Part shown: piece after piece, positions 8,270 through 18,437 of the stretch
Numbering within the stretch: the first letter of the stretch is position 1
Layout of the letters: the number at the start of each line of letters is the position of its first letter
From: Herbaspirillum sp. alder98
Lineage (GTDB): Bacteria; Pseudomonadota; Gammaproteobacteria; Burkholderiales; Burkholderiaceae_D
Direction: 5' to 3'
DNA length: 64,000 nucleotides
Assembly (NCBI RefSeq): GCF_020179755.1
Contig: NZ_JAIUCY010000006.1
Coordinates: 234,523-298,522, forward strand
Notes under the pieces: model-generated
Database searches by the model: none
Seen by the model: the letters and a program-made list of their open reading frames with translations, nothing else
What the model was told of the DNA's origin: nothing
Program-made: the position numbers and the translations under genes

Positions 8270-9511
8270 TCAGTGCTTGACCGCGGGCTTCCAGGTCAGC
8301 GCAATGAGCAGCGCACAGACGCCGGCGGCGATCAGGAACACGAACGCCGGTACGAACGAGCCCTTGGACGAGCTGACCAGGAAACCGATGGCGACCGGAC
8401 CGATGCCGGCTGCCACCTGGCCACCGAAGTTGATGATGCCCGATGCGGTGCCCACCGCTTCATCCGGCAGATGCTTGAGCGGCACGGCGAAGACGGTACC
8501 GTAGATCGCGGTATAACCGACCAGGCTCAGGGTCCAGAACACCATCAGCACCGGCAGCGACGTGGCAAATGCCATCAACCCCAGAAACACGATCACCATC
8601 GCCGCGCCAATCGACATGAACAAGCGGTCGTGACCATCGCCGACCTTGTCGAGCAGCCAGCCGACGCCATTGAGCGAGGCAAACGCCACCAGGTACGGCA
8701 CCGACGAAGCCAGGCCGGCATGCAGGATATCGATATCGCGGGTCTTGACCAGGAAGGTCGGCATCCACGAGATCAGGCCGATATAGACGATATTGCTGAA
8801 GAAGAAGATGAACATCGTCTTGCGCATCACCGGATTGCCCATCAACTGGCCGAACAGGCCCTTGGGACGCGCGCCCTGGGTGCGCACCGGCGACGGCTTG
8901 ACGGCGAACCACAGCACCACCGCCACCACCACGCCGATCAGGCCGAAGATATGGTAGGCAAAGCGCCAGCCGTGGGCTTGCATCAATGCAGCAATGGCGC
9001 CGGTGCCGACGGCGCTGCCGATGAAGGTGGCGCCGATGATGAGCGACTTGGCGCGCGCCCGTTCCTGACGCGGAAAGGCCTCGGCGATGGTCACCGTGCT
9101 GGCCGGCGCGAAACCGCCCTCGCCCAGTCCGAACAGCAAGCGGATCGCGACCAGCGCGATGAACGATTCGGCCATGCCGGTCAGGCTGGTGAAGACCGAC
9201 CAGCAGGCCACACAGAACACCAGCACCGCGCGCGAACCGAAACGGTCGGCCATCCATCCGGCCAGCAACTGCATGAAGGCGTAGCTGATGTAGAACGATC
9301 CCAGCACCATGCCGGCGGCGCCCGCATCGAGTCCGAATTCCTTGGTGATGGGGATGATCGATACGCTCATGGCCATGCGGTCGGCATTGGCCAGGATCCA
9401 CGAAAACAGCAGCGTGACCAGCACGAATATCTTCTGCCTGCGTCCATAGCGGGACGCGGCTGCCGGCGGTGCGCCGGTCAAGGTGTTATTGCGATCGGTA
9501 AGTTGTGTCAT
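8270..9511 (-). CDS. MFS transporter, ACS/GudP-like (organic anion)
   Basis: A 413-residue protein with about 12 membrane spans of the major facilitator superfamily. GWMADRFGSR in loop 2-3, RLLFGLGEGGFAPAS in span 4, and a central loop followed by ISWMPTFLVKTR resemble the anion:cation symporter family, which moves hexuronates, tartrate, phthalate or similar carboxylates. The start at 9511 has AGGA seven bases upstream and replaces a longer frame beginning at 9718 that would run through a hairpin. It follows the PrpD-like gene on the same strand after 191 bases and may belong to the same functional unit. Confidence 0.8.
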   Translation of the reverse strand: MTQLTDRNNTLTGAPPAAASRYGRRQKIFVLVTLLFSWILANADRMAMSVSIIPITKEFGLDAGAAGMVLGSFYISYAFMQLLAGWMADRFGSRAVLVFCVACWSVFTSLTGMAESFIALVAIRLLFGLGEGGFAPASTVTIAEAFPRQERARAKSLIIGATFIGSAVGTGAIAALMQAHGWRFAYHIFGLIGVVVAVVLWFAVKPSPVRTQGARPKGLFGQLMGNPVMRKTMFIFFFSNIVYIGLISWMPTFLVKTRDIDILHAGLASSVPYLVAFASLNGVGWLLDKVGDGHDRLFMSIGAAMVIVFLGLMAFATSLPVLMVFWTLSLVGYTAIYGTVFAVPLKHLPDEAVGTASGIINFGGQVAAGIGPVAIGFLVSSSKGSFVPAFVFLIAAGVCALLIALTWKPAVKH

Positions 9512-9623
9512 ATCAATCCTAAGGGGGTGGCGCACGGCATAAGCCGGTCGGCAATGTGCTCCATTGGAGCGTCCCGTGGCAGCAGGCCAGCGCATTATTG
9601 CAATCCAGCAAGAAATGCGCCAT

Positions 9624-9656
9624 CCCTGCCGTAGCGCGCCGGCAGGGTGGTTTTTT
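9624..9656 (+). terminator. orphan intrinsic terminator on + strand
   Basis: CCCTGCCG (9624-9631) and CGGCAGGG (9640-9647) form a stem extendable by CCA/TGG, followed by TTTTTT (9651-9656). The T-run is on the + strand while both flanking genes read on the - strand. It would end an unannotated + strand transcript, or the stem is simply part of the leader of the MFS gene. Confidence 0.5.
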
Positions 9657-9702
9657 CGAATTGTCGCTGCGCCGGGACGCCTGCGTTTTTTATTATGGAA
9701 TG

Positions 9703-11064
9703 TCAGGCCCGCAGGCATTGGGCCACAGAGTCCAATGCCGCTACCTGGGAAAAATTACTAAATCGTTCGAACAGCCCGTTGGCATCGGCGCCCGATGTAT
9801 TGCCGCGCGCGCACTCGGTAAATTTGATGCGCTGCTGCTCTTCGGTCAACGGATTCTGGATGCAGCCCTTGGGGTAGATCGCCTGGTGCTCGAGCACCCT
9901 GCCATCGGACAGCGTGATACGCGCCTCGCAATCGCCGCCCCAGGGCAGGCTGGCCGCCTCCGGCAGGATCTGCCGGACATGCATCTGCACCAGCGGCATC
10001 AATCGCTGGACCTTCTTGTCCGTCAGCGCCTGCTCGGTGAAATGGCTCATGCGGGGAATCCCATGCACCAATGCCAGCGCGGCGCAGTAATTCATGCTGA
10101 AGCGCGCTTCCGATGACGACACCGGGGTCTGGTAACGCAGGTTGGCGACCATGAATTCGGGCATATGGATATCGATGGCCTTGATGTCTTCGAGCGCGAA
10201 CACATGATCCTCGGCCAGCGCCAGCATGGCGTCGATACCCAGGTGCGACGACATGCACGACGGATAGAGCTTGGCCACCAGGCCGTACTCGTCGATGGCC
10301 AGGCGCGCAGCCGGGAACATCTCGGGCGAGAACACGCCGAGGTCGCCGCTGCCGGCGTATAACTCCTCGAACGACCATTTTCCTTGCAGCGTATTGGTCA
10401 CGCCGGTCACGCCGGCGCCGGCCAGCTTGGCCGCCATCACGCCATGCATGGCGGCGAAGCCGGCGTGCATCGGCTTGACCATCGAGCCGAACTGGCGCTT
10501 GCTGCCGCCGGCCAGGCTGGAGCCGATGCTGATGGCGTGCAGGATGCCCTCCTGGCCCAGCTTCATCAACACTGCGCAGGCCGCGGCCACGCCGATGGCG
10601 CCGATGGTGGAGGTGGCGTGCCAGCCCGATTCGTAATGCGAAGGGTTGACCACCTTGCCGATCTGCGCCTCCACTTCCAGGCCGGCGATATAGGCATGCA
10701 CCACCTCCACCGGCCTGGTGCCGATCTCCTCGGCCAGCGCCAGCAGCGCCGGCACCAGCGAGGCGCTGGCATGGGTCACCGGCGGGAAGAAGTTGTCGTC
10801 GAAATCCAGCGCGTGCGCGGCGCAGCCGTTGATCAGGGCGGCCCACGGCGCCGATATGGGGCGCTTGTGGGTGACCGCGCTGGAGCGCCCGCAACCATCA
10901 TCTGGCGTGATCTTGCCGGCGCCGATCACGGCCGGCTCATTGCGCCCGCCCAGCACGCAGCCCATGACGTCTGCAATGGCGGCTTCGGCGCGCTTGATCG
11001 ACGCCGATGGAAATACCTTGCTGCCGTCGGCGCACCATGCGGCCAGCTGTTCACTCAATTCCAT
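9703..11064 (-). CDS. MmgE/PrpD family protein
   Basis: This 453-residue cytoplasmic protein has features of the 2-methylcitrate dehydratase/iminodisuccinate epimerase/cis-aconitate decarboxylase superfamily: AALINGCAAHALDFDDN near residue 80, SGWHATSTIGAIGVAAA near 150, and KPMHAGFAAMHGVMAA near 200, the segments that line the active site in the family. It does not lie beside prpB/prpC, so propionate catabolism is unlikely. The M20 deacylase gene is 11 bases upstream. Together with the MFS gene they look like a catabolic unit for an N-acyl amino acid or aminopolycarboxylate-like compound, but that substrate class is a guess. Confidence 0.8.
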   Translation of the reverse strand: MELSEQLAAWCADGSKVFPSASIKRAEAAIADVMGCVLGGRNEPAVIGAGKITPDDGCGRSSAVTHKRPISAPWAALINGCAAHALDFDDNFFPPVTHASASLVPALLALAEEIGTRPVEVVHAYIAGLEVEAQIGKVVNPSHYESGWHATSTIGAIGVAAACAVLMKLGQEGILHAISIGSSLAGGSKRQFGSMVKPMHAGFAAMHGVMAAKLAGAGVTGVTNTLQGKWSFEELYAGSGDLGVFSPEMFPAARLAIDEYGLVAKLYPSCMSSHLGIDAMLALAEDHVFALEDIKAIDIHMPEFMVANLRYQTPVSSSEARFSMNYCAALALVHGIPRMSHFTEQALTDKKVQRLMPLVQMHVRQILPEAASLPWGGDCEARITLSDGRVLEHQAIYPKGCIQNPLTEEQQRIKFTECARGNTSGADANGLFERFSNFSQVAALDSVAQCLRA

Positions 11065-11075
11065 GCTGCCGCTCC

Positions 11076-12305
11076 TTACCGGATGACGGATTGGCCAGCG
11101 TCGATGCTGGTGGCCATCACGTATTTGTCAAAAAATGCCTCGCACCGCGCAAGCTGCTCGAGCGTCACGAATTCATTGGGTTTATGCGCATGGGCGATGT
11201 CGCCAGGGCCACAGATCACGGCCGGGATGCCGGCTGCGCTGAACAACCCTGCCTCGCTGCCAAATCCGACCTTGCTGGCGCGCTCGGCGCCGAGGATGCG
11301 GATGGCGCGCTGGACCACGTCGTCCGAAGGCTGCGAATTGAGGCCCGGATAGGAAGACAGGATCTCGAACTCGACCCGGCCCGCGCTGCTGCCATGCTCG
11401 CCCTCGGCCTCGACCTTCATCCGCGGCAGCATCGATTGCTCGATGTAGCTGCGCAGTTCGTCCAGCACCTGCTGCGGATCGACGCCCGGCAAGAACCTGT
11501 GCTCGAACACGAATTCGCATTTATCGGGGATCGTGTTGACGACCTTGCCGCCGTGGATCACGGTCGTGACGATGGTCGAATACGGGACGTCGAACTCGCG
11601 ATCCCAGGTTTCGGATCCGCGCACCCGCTGAGCGATCTCGCGGATGCGCACGATCAGTTCGGCCGTGAAGTCCACCGCGTTGATGGCCAGTTGCGGCGAC
11701 GACGAATGCGCCGAATGCCCGTGCACCGAGCAGCGATAGGCGCGCTTGCCCTTGTGCGCCAGCACCGGCAGCATCATGGTCGGCTCGCCGACGATACAGG
11801 CGGTAGGCTTGATGCCGTTGGCCTTGAGGTCATCGAGCAGGCCGCCCACGCCCAGGCATCCCAGCTCTTCGTCGTAGGAGAAGGAAAAGTGGATGGGCGT
11901 ATGCAGCTTCTGGCGCGCCAGGCTGGGCAGTCGCGACAGGCACACTGCGATAAAACCCTTCATGTCGCAGGAACCGCGGCCATAGATGCGATCACCTATG
12001 GTGGTCGCCACGAAGGGATCGGTATCCCACTGCTGCCCGTCCACCGGCACCACATCGGTGTGACCGGAAAAGACCGTGCCGAATCCCGGCCCCTCGCCAT
12101 ACGTGGCGAACAGGTTGGCCTTCTTGCCGCTGGCGTCGTAGGTCAGCCTGACCTGGGCGCCGAGCCTGTTGAGCGTGTCGCGTGCCCATTCGATCAGGCC
12201 CAGGTTGGACTCACGGCTGACTGTGTTGAAGCCGATCAGTGTCGACAACAGCGACAAGGTCTCGGCCGACGGCTGGGCTGGCGTAATCAATTTTTTGTTT
12301 TCCAT
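11076..12305 (-). CDS. M20 peptidase, acetylornithine deacetylase (ArgE)-like
   Basis: 409 residues with the M20 dinuclear zinc centre: GHTDVVPV (His82, Asp84), RGSCDMKG (bridging Asp114), YDEELG (catalytic Glu146 and metal ligand Glu147), and VHGHSAHSS in the dimerisation lid. Overall it resembles proteobacterial ArgE. Its setting, followed by a PrpD-like gene and an MFS gene and divergent from a MocR regulator, suggests removal of an acyl group from an imported amino-acid derivative rather than arginine biosynthesis. The promoter lies in the 239-base region shared with mocR, where three TACAGA-type sites occur. Confidence 0.8.
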   Translation of the reverse strand: MENKKLITPAQPSAETLSLLSTLIGFNTVSRESNLGLIEWARDTLNRLGAQVRLTYDASGKKANLFATYGEGPGFGTVFSGHTDVVPVDGQQWDTDPFVATTIGDRIYGRGSCDMKGFIAVCLSRLPSLARQKLHTPIHFSFSYDEELGCLGVGGLLDDLKANGIKPTACIVGEPTMMLPVLAHKGKRAYRCSVHGHSAHSSSPQLAINAVDFTAELIVRIREIAQRVRGSETWDREFDVPYSTIVTTVIHGGKVVNTIPDKCEFVFEHRFLPGVDPQQVLDELRSYIEQSMLPRMKVEAEGEHGSSAGRVEFEILSSYPGLNSQPSDDVVQRAIRILGAERASKVGFGSEAGLFSAAGIPAVICGPGDIAHAHKPNEFVTLEQLARCEAFFDKYVMATSIDAGQSVIR

Positions 12306-12482
12306 TGGATCGAATCAATCATCTCCGGCTGCCGACACAGAGCGGTGCGGCTGGCGTAGCAGAGCGCGCGTATCTGAAATCGGTAGCCCGCTGTGGTCCT
12401 ATCGGACACCGGGCTATAGCCATCGGATTGATGCTTATTTAGAATATGACAATGCTAGTTACCCTGTGCATCTCAGGCGAGG

Positions 12483-12534
12483 TACAGATATTCATTAACT
12501 TCCGACGTCTGTAATGACGGCCGGAGAATACAGA
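12483..12534. promoter_or_regulatory. three-site operator, copy 1 (MocR)
   Basis: TACAGA (12483), TCTGTA (12508) and TACAGA (12529) have starts 25 and 21 bases apart. The same three hexamers with exactly the same spacing occur upstream of the opp operon (22087-22138). Two direct copies and one inverted copy is an arrangement described for MocR/PdxR-type regulators. It lies immediately upstream of the mocR-like gene at 12545. Confidence 0.75.
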
Positions 12535-12544
12535 TGGGAAGAAA

Positions 12545-13942
12545 ATGGCGTTGATCCAGTTGTCTACCGCGTCGAAAATTTCGCTGGTGGAGCAAATCGT
12601 CGATCGCATCAAGAACCTGGTCGACAGCGGCTCCCTGCGCTCCGGCACCAAGATGACCTCGATCCGGTTGTTCGCCCGCCAGCACCTGGTCAGCGTGCAT
12701 ACCGTGGCCGATGCGTTCGAGCGCCTGGTGGCACTGGGTTATCTCGAATCGCGGCCGCGCAGCGGTTTCTTCGTCAAGCAGTCGCGGCCGACGGTCGACA
12801 AGCGCAATCCCACCGAAAAGTTTGCCAAGGCCTTCGATCACCTGTGGCAGATGCGGTCGCACCTGAGCAACGACGACGGCCTGCTCGATGTCAGCACGGG
12901 AAAATTGCCCAAGGAATGGATGGACCCCGACATGGTGAAGGCCAGCCTGAAATCGGTGGCCTCCAAGATCGACTCGGGGATGATGCAGTACGGTGAGCCC
13001 TACGGCTATCTGCCGTTGCGCACGCTGCTGCTGTCAAAACTGTCCGACCTGGGCATCTACGCCCAGCCCGATCAGGTGCTGCTGACCCAGGGCGCATCGC
13101 AGGCAATGGACCTGATCATCCGTTACCTGCTGCGCCCGGGCGACAAGGTGCTGGTCGACGACCCCGGTTATTTCAACCTGTTCAGCAACCTGCAGATGCA
13201 GGGGATCGAGCCGTTGCCGGTGCGCCGCAATCACGATGGTCCCGACCTCGACATGCTCGAGAAGATCGCGCAGCAGCACCGTCCCAGCGTCATGTTCACG
13301 CAGTCAGTGCTGCAGACGCCGACCGGCTCGACCATCTCGCCGGGCAATGCCTATCGCCTGCTGCGATTGTCCGAGCAGTACGATTTCCGGCTGGTTGAAA
13401 ACGACGCCTATGCCGACATGCTGTCGGAACAGGTGCCGCGACTGGCAACGCTGGACCAGCTGTCGCGGGTGTTCTATGTCGGCAGCTTCTCGAAGACCTT
13501 GTCGGTGTCGGCGCGGGTGGGCTACGTGGCCGCGCCCGCCAACTCGATCAAGGACCTGGCCAACATGAAGATGATCACCAGCATCACCAGCGCCCAGTTG
13601 AGCGAGAAATTCGTCTTTCATGCGCTCACCGAGGGCCTGTACCGCCGCTCGACCGAACGCCTCAAGCTGCGCCTGGCCAGCAGCCTGACCGACACCGAAA
13701 ACGCGCTGCGCCCGCTGGGGTTCCAGTTCTTCTGCCGTCCGCTGGGGGGCAAGTTCATCTGGATCCGGCACCCCAAGTTCGACAGCTCGTCGGATATCTG
13801 GAAGCTGGCCGCCAACGCCGGCATCATCATCGCGCCGGGCAAGGTGTTTCGCAACGGAATGCAGGACACGCCATGGTTCCGCCTCAATGTCTGTTACGGC
13901 ACCGAGCCGGCGCTGATCGAATTGTTCAAATCGATCTGTTGA
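12545..13942 (+). CDS. MocR-type regulator (GntR winged helix fused to aminotransferase domain)
   Basis: 465 residues. A GntR winged helix (about 8-78, with [24 protein letters not shown]) is joined to a fold-type I aminotransferase domain carrying the PLP-binding segment SFSKTLS with Lys317. MocR proteins sense an amino acid or amine as a PLP adduct and activate or repress nearby catabolic or transport genes. It is divergent from the M20/PrpD genes, and the same operator occurs before the opp operon, so it is the likely common regulator. The stop lies 49 bases inside the convergent chemoreceptor gene. Confidence 0.85.
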   Translation: MALIQLSTASKISLVEQIVDRIKNLVDSGSLRSGTKMTSIRLFARQHLVSVHTVADAFERLVALGYLESRPRSGFFVKQSRPTVDKRNPTEKFAKAFDHLWQMRSHLSNDDGLLDVSTGKLPKEWMDPDMVKASLKSVASKIDSGMMQYGEPYGYLPLRTLLLSKLSDLGIYAQPDQVLLTQGASQAMDLIIRYLLRPGDKVLVDDPGYFNLFSNLQMQGIEPLPVRRNHDGPDLDMLEKIAQQHRPSVMFTQSVLQTPTGSTISPGNAYRLLRLSEQYDFRLVENDAYADMLSEQVPRLATLDQLSRVFYVGSFSKTLSVSARVGYVAAPANSIKDLANMKMITSITSAQLSEKFVFHALTEGLYRRSTERLKLRLASSLTDTENALRPLGFQFFCRPLGGKFIWIRHPKFDSSSDIWKLAANAGIIIAPGKVFRNGMQDTPWFRLNVCYGTEPALIELFKSIC

Positions 13943-15780
13943 GGCGCGCCGCCCACGCGCGTGGCCAGGCCCGGCGCGCGCGGCGCCGGATCCAGCCGGA
14001 ACGCCGCCACCAGCTGGCTGACCCGGCCCGCCTGTTCCTTGAGGGTGATCGATGCGGCGGCGGCTTCTTCGACCAGCGCCGCATTCTGCTGGGTGGAATG
14101 CTCCAGCTCGGCCAGCGCACCGTTGATCTGCCGGATACCACCGCCCTGCTCGCGCATCGAATGATCGATGTCCTGCACGATGCTCGCCACCCGTTCGATG
14201 CCCTGCACGATTTCCTGCATGTTGCGGCCGGCAGCCAGCACCTTGGCGTTGCCCGAGGCCACGCTGCTCTCGGAGACGGCGATGAGCGACTTGATTTCGC
14301 GCGCAGCGGTGGCGCTGCGCTGGGCCAGCGCCCGCACCTCGCTGGCCACCACGGCAAAGCCACGCCCGTTCTCGCCGGCCCGCGCGGCCTCGACGGCGGC
14401 GTTCAGGGCCAGGATATTGGTCTGGAACGCAATGGCGTCGATCACGCCGATGATGGTGGCGATGTTGGACGACGCACGACAGATCTCGTCCATCGTGGTG
14501 ACCACCTCACCCATGACATCGCGCCCCTGCACCACGCTGCCGCTCACCGCGCGCGCCAGCTGCGACGCCTGGCCGGCGCTGTCCACGCAATTCTCGAGCG
14601 CGGCCGTCATCTGTTCCAGTGACGCCGAGGTTTCCTGCAGGCTGCTGGCGGCGGTCTCGGTACGATGCGACAGGTCGCGATTGCCGGATTCGATATCCAT
14701 CGTGGCCAGCGCCACCGAGGCGCTGCCATGGCGCACTTCCTTGAGCACCTCGGCAATCTTGCCGGCGAAGAGATTGAACGAGGCCGCGATCTGCGCCACC
14801 TCGTCGCGTCCGACCACCGGCAGGCGTTGCGACAGGTCGCCGCTGCCCGATCCGATTTCGTCGAGCGCATCGCGCACCTGCGACAGACGCCGGAACGAGC
14901 GCGCCGTCAACATGGCACAGACCAGCGTCGCCGCCACCACCAGCAACAACACCGCCAGCGCCGAGGCGCGCAGCACATCGCGAATGCCGGCGGTGGCTTC
15001 GCGCTGGTCCAGCGCTACCACCAGCGTCCATTCGGTGTTGGGGATCGGGCGCGCGCGCAACAGCTTGGAGGCGCCATCGACGTCAGCCTCAAGCAGCTCG
15101 CCACTGCCGGCGGCGGCCAGGATCGCCTGCGGCACCAGGCCCGGCGCGATCTGATCGGCCTTCTTGAGCAGCAGCTTCTCGTCGGGATGGGCGATGATGA
15201 CGCCCTCCTTGTCCAGCACCATGCCCAGGCTCGATGGCGTCGGCTGGATGGCGGCGATCACGGCCCGCACCTTGTCCAGCGACACCCCGCCGGCGATCAC
15301 CCCTTGCGGTTTGCCATCGCGCATGATCGGGGCCGTAAACGACACCAGCAGCAAGCCGGTGGCGGAGCGGTAAGGCTTGGTGATCAATGGCTTGCCGGCG
15401 GCGATGCTTTCCTTGTACCAGGGCCGCGGCGTCGGATCGTAGTCGGCCGGCAAGCCCGGCGTGGTCGAGACAAACGACTTGTCCTGCCACCCCCCGGTGG
15501 TGAGCGAAAAGCCGCCTGCGCTCATCAGATGCCTGACCAGTCCGCGCTGGTCGCCCGGCGCCACCTCGGCCGCCACCGACTGCACTGCGGTGGCCTTGGC
15601 CAGGCTCCACTCGCCGATGGCCAGCGAATTGGCGGTGCTGAGACTGTCGAGGCCCTGCTGGATGGAACGTGCGTTGTCAGCGCGCACCAGCATATAGGTG
15701 GCCAGCGTGGTCAATGCCAGCGATACGATCACGGTGCCGGCGCTGATGGCCAGCATTTTGTTGCGAATGGATGAGATCAT
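13894..15780 (-). CDS. methyl-accepting chemotaxis protein with Cache sensor
   Basis: 628 residues. A membrane span (about 8-30) is followed by a periplasmic double-Cache sensor, a second span near 285-305, a HAMP segment and the signalling hairpin with [20 protein letters not shown]. The sensor has [13 protein letters not shown], matching the Tyr-x4-Arg-x-Trp-Tyr pattern of amino-acid-binding Cache domains. In GVIAGGVSL the aspartate that normally binds the ligand amino group seems replaced by Gly. The ligand may therefore not be a simple L-amino acid. The start at 15780 puts the first span at the N-terminus; an upstream frame from 15924 lacks support. The 3' end overlaps the convergent mocR gene. 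Confidence 0.85.
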   Translation of the reverse strand: MISSIRNKMLAISAGTVIVSLALTTLATYMLVRADNARSIQQGLDSLSTANSLAIGEWSLAKATAVQSVAAEVAPGDQRGLVRHLMSAGGFSLTTGGWQDKSFVSTTPGLPADYDPTPRPWYKESIAAGKPLITKPYRSATGLLLVSFTAPIMRDGKPQGVIAGGVSLDKVRAVIAAIQPTPSSLGMVLDKEGVIIAHPDEKLLLKKADQIAPGLVPQAILAAAGSGELLEADVDGASKLLRARPIPNTEWTLVVALDQREATAGIRDVLRASALAVLLLVVAATLVCAMLTARSFRRLSQVRDALDEIGSGSGDLSQRLPVVGRDEVAQIAASFNLFAGKIAEVLKEVRHGSASVALATMDIESGNRDLSHRTETAASSLQETSASLEQMTAALENCVDSAGQASQLARAVSGSVVQGRDVMGEVVTTMDEICRASSNIATIIGVIDAIAFQTNILALNAAVEAARAGENGRGFAVVASEVRALAQRSATAAREIKSLIAVSESSVASGNAKVLAAGRNMQEIVQGIERVASIVQDIDHSMREQGGGIRQINGALAELEHSTQQNAALVEEAAAASITLKEQAGRVSQLVAAFRLDPAPRAPGLATRVGGAPQQIDLNNSISAGSVP

Positions 15781-15914
15781 GCGTTCCCCGGCGACATTAT
15801 TGTGCTGAATCCAGGCCAGCGCTGGGCCGGCCTGTCGATAAAACCCCTGCGCGTCTCCTGACCGTCTTGTATCAGCGGCCTCGTGGGGGGACCCCGGACA
15901 TGCGGCAGCAACGG

Positions 15915-16379
15915 CTAACGGCAAGCCGCCACGCCGTCACTGGCACGTTGCCCGCCCGGCCAGGCCGATGGCGCCGGCACCCGGGTCACGGCACAAGGTT
16001 CGGTGGCCTGGCCGGCCTCGACCACGATGCCGCGCATGGCGAGATGCCGGGCCATCGCTTCCAGCAGGCTGCGGCCCATGTCGCGCCGCTCCAGCCATTG
16101 GCGAAAGCCCTGCAGGGTGGCCGCCGGGACCGCCGCCGGCGTGCCGTTCCTTTGTTGCAGGAAATAGCGAATCGACCGCGAATCGTGCATGGCGTCGACC
16201 ATGGCCTCGTCGGACCACCCGAACCAGTGCTGGAGAAAGTAGATGCGCAAACCCTGGCGCACATCGCATCCGGCGGTCTCAGGTTCCGCGCCGGCACAGG
16301 CTGCCCGGGCCAGCATGTCCCATGGTATGGCGGCGTCCATCAGGTGCAGGAACGCCGACCGGGTTGTCGTTTCAGGCAT
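15915..16379 (-). mobile_element. IS5-family transposase N-terminal (DUF772-like) remnant, intact reading frame
   Basis: 154 residues that match the N-terminal third of IS5-type transposases: AAIPWDMLARA, RQGLRIYFLQHWFGWSDEAM, DSRSIRYFLQQRNGT and FRQWLERRDMGRSLLEAM correspond to the conserved DUF772 region. The part with the DDE catalytic residues is absent; the frame ends where VDATLI would be expected. No terminal inverted repeats or target duplication were seen. The ATG overlaps the upstream ABC ATPase stop by 8 bases (ATGCCTGA), so the frame is placed for coupled translation. It is either a decayed insertion that kept its frame or a recruited DNA-binding domain. Confidence 0.65.
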
Positions 16380-17409
16380 TGAGGTGGCAGGCGCTGATAT
16401 GGTTTCTGGCAATGGTCTTCATCGGCGGACGCTCCTGCTTGCAGCGCTCCATCGCATACGGACAACGCGGATGGAAATGGCATCCCGACGGTGGATTCAT
16501 CGGCGACGGCAATTCCCCCTTCATCGGTGTGAACTCGCGCGGCGCCAGCGAGATGCGCGGAATTTCGGCCAGCAGAGCCTGGGTGTACGGGTGATTCGGC
16601 TTGGCAAACATGCGCACCGTCGGCGCGACTTCGACAATCCGCCCCAGATACATGATCGCCACCCGGTCCGAGATATGCTCGACCACGCCCAGGTCATGGC
16701 TGATGAACAGGTAGGTCAGGCCGAGTTCTTCGCGCAGGCGCATGAACAGATTGATCACCTGCGCCTGCACCGACACATCCAGCGCCGCCACCGACTCGTC
16801 GCACACCAGGAACTCGGGCTTGACCGCCAGCGCGCGGGCGATGCCGATGCGCTGGCGCTGTCCCCCCGAGAACTGGTGCGGGTAGCGCAACAGGTAGGTC
16901 GGATCGAGCCCGACGCGCAGCATCATTTCCTCGACGTAGGGTTCCAGCTCGGACGGCTTGATCAAGCCATGGGCCAGCGGCGCCTCGCCGATGATGTCAC
17001 GCACCCGCTTGCGCGGATTGAGCGACGCCATCGGGTCCTGGAAGATCATCTGGATGGCCAGCGTCTGGCGCTGCCGCTGCGATGCGTTGAGGCGGTCGGT
17101 GGAAATGCCCTTCCATTCCATCGTCCCTTCGGACTTGGGATGAATACCGGCCACCACGCGCCCCAGCGTCGATTTACCACAACCGGATTCGCCCACCAGG
17201 CCCAATACCTCGCCCTTGCGGATTTCGAGCGACACGTCGTCCACCGCGTGCACCGCCGGCGGATCGCCACGTCCGATCAGCCTGGCCAGTGCGTTATCGA
17301 CCAGGTCGCGCTTGGCAGAAAAGCGCTTCGCGATCTGCTCCAGGCGCAGCAAGGGCATGTCGTCGAATTCGGCCTCGGCGACCGAGGCGGCTTCTTCAGT
17401 GAAGTTCAT
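16372..17409 (-). CDS. peptide ABC transporter ATPase, OppF/DppF type
   Basis: 345 residues with Walker A GESGCGKSTLG, Q-loop IFQDPMASLNP, signature FSGGQRQRIGIARAL, Walker B and D-loop LVCDESVAALD, and switch His in FISHDLGVVEH. The C-terminal oligopeptide/dipeptide domain has Cys in PPSGCHFHPRCPYAMERC, the residues that bind an iron-sulfur cluster in some Opp/Dpp ATPases. It ends the complete transport operon A-B-C-D-F; its start overlaps the upstream ATPase by 4 bases. A transposase-domain frame is coupled to its stop. Confidence 0.9.
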   Translation of the reverse strand: MNFTEEAASVAEAEFDDMPLLRLEQIAKRFSAKRDLVDNALARLIGRGDPPAVHAVDDVSLEIRKGEVLGLVGESGCGKSTLGRVVAGIHPKSEGTMEWKGISTDRLNASQRQRQTLAIQMIFQDPMASLNPRKRVRDIIGEAPLAHGLIKPSELEPYVEEMMLRVGLDPTYLLRYPHQFSGGQRQRIGIARALAVKPEFLVCDESVAALDVSVQAQVINLFMRLREELGLTYLFISHDLGVVEHISDRVAIMYLGRIVEVAPTVRMFAKPNHPYTQALLAEIPRISLAPREFTPMKGELPSPMNPPSGCHFHPRCPYAMERCKQERPPMKTIARNHISACHLNA

Positions 17410-18437
17410 ACTTTGACCTTATCGGCATGAAAACAGCGAACCAGATGCTCCACCCCCGGTTGCGAGGAACGGTTGATGGCTTCTGGCACCGTGGCGCAGA
17501 TTTCGCTGGCGAATGCACAGCGTGGACGGAACGCGCAGCCTTCCGGCAGGTTGGCCGCCGATGGCGCCATGCCGGGAATCTGGTACAGCGGCTGTCCGCG
17601 CGGATTGTTGCTGGGGATGGACTTCATCAAGCCCACCGTGTACGGATGGCGCGGCGCCGACATCACCTCGGCCACCGGGCCCGACTCGACGATGCGCCCG
17701 GCATACATCACCGCGATCTGGTCGGCCAGCCCGGACACCAGCGACAGGTCGTGCGTGATCCAGACCAGCGCGGTGCCGGATTCGCGACAGAGCTTCTTCA
17801 CCTCGTACAGGATCTGCGCCTGCACCGTCACATCGAGCGCGGTGGTGGGTTCATCGGCGATGATCAGGTCCGGCTTGTTGAGAATCGCCGTGGCGATCGC
17901 AACCCGCTGCCGCATGCCGCCGGAAAACTGGTGCGGATACGACTTGAGCCGTTCTTCCGGCGCCGGGATGCCGACCCGCTTGAGCGCGTCATGGGCAATC
18001 CGGTGCGCCTCGGCCTGGCTCAGCTCGGCATGCGAATGCAGCGCTTCGCACATTTGGGTGTCGACCCGCAGGACCGGATTGAGGCTGGTCGCCGGGTCCT
18101 GGAAGATCATCGCGATCCGGTCGCCCCGCAACTGGCGCAAGCGCTCCTGCGAGACATTGACCAGGTCTTCGACCTGGCCGTCGCGGCCGTGAAAGCTGAT
18201 CGAACCGCCCACGATGCGCCCGGGAGACTCCAACAGGCCCATGATCGAATAGCCGGTGACGCTCTTGCCGGAGCCAGATTCGCCCACCAGCCCGAGAATT
18301 TCGCCGCGTTTGAGGGTCAGGCTGACGTCATTGACCGAGCGCACGGTGCCAGCGCGGGTCTCGAACCAGGTCTGCAAGCCGCGTACTTCCAATAAGGTAT
18401 CGTTCATTTTCTTGTCCTCGCCGTCGTGGCCGTTCAT
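17406..18437 (-). CDS. peptide ABC transporter ATPase, OppD/DppD type
   Basis: 343 residues. Walker A GESGSGKSVTG, signature FSGGMRQRVAIATAI, Walker B LIIADEPTTALD, and the C-terminal domain with cysteines in LPEGCAFRPRCAFASEIC. The chosen start at 18437 overlaps the OppC stop (ATGA). An internal ATG at 18407, preceded by GAGG, is an equally possible start. It is the heterodimeric partner of the ATPase encoded downstream. Confidence 0.9.
   Translation of the reverse strand: MNGHDGEDKKMNDTLLEVRGLQTWFETRAGTVRSVNDVSLTLKRGEILGLVGESGSGKSVTGYSIMGLLESPGRIVGGSISFHGRDGQVEDLVNVSQERLRQLRGDRIAMIFQDPATSLNPVLRVDTQMCEALHSHAELSQAEAHRIAHDALKRVGIPAPEERLKSYPHQFSGGMRQRVAIATAILNKPDLIIADEPTTALDVTVQAQILYEVKKLCRESGTALVWITHDLSLVSGLADQIAVMYAGRIVESGPVAEVMSAPRHPYTVGLMKSIPSNNPRGQPLYQIPGMAPSAANLPEGCAFRPRCAFASEICATVPEAINRSSQPGVEHLVRCFHADKVKV

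Noticed and set aside
11970..11998. GGAACC-N16-TCACCTA on the + strand
   Set aside because: It is a good formal match to the HrpL box but lies inside and antisense to the M20 deacylase gene with no + strand gene behind it. It shows that single matches can arise by chance.
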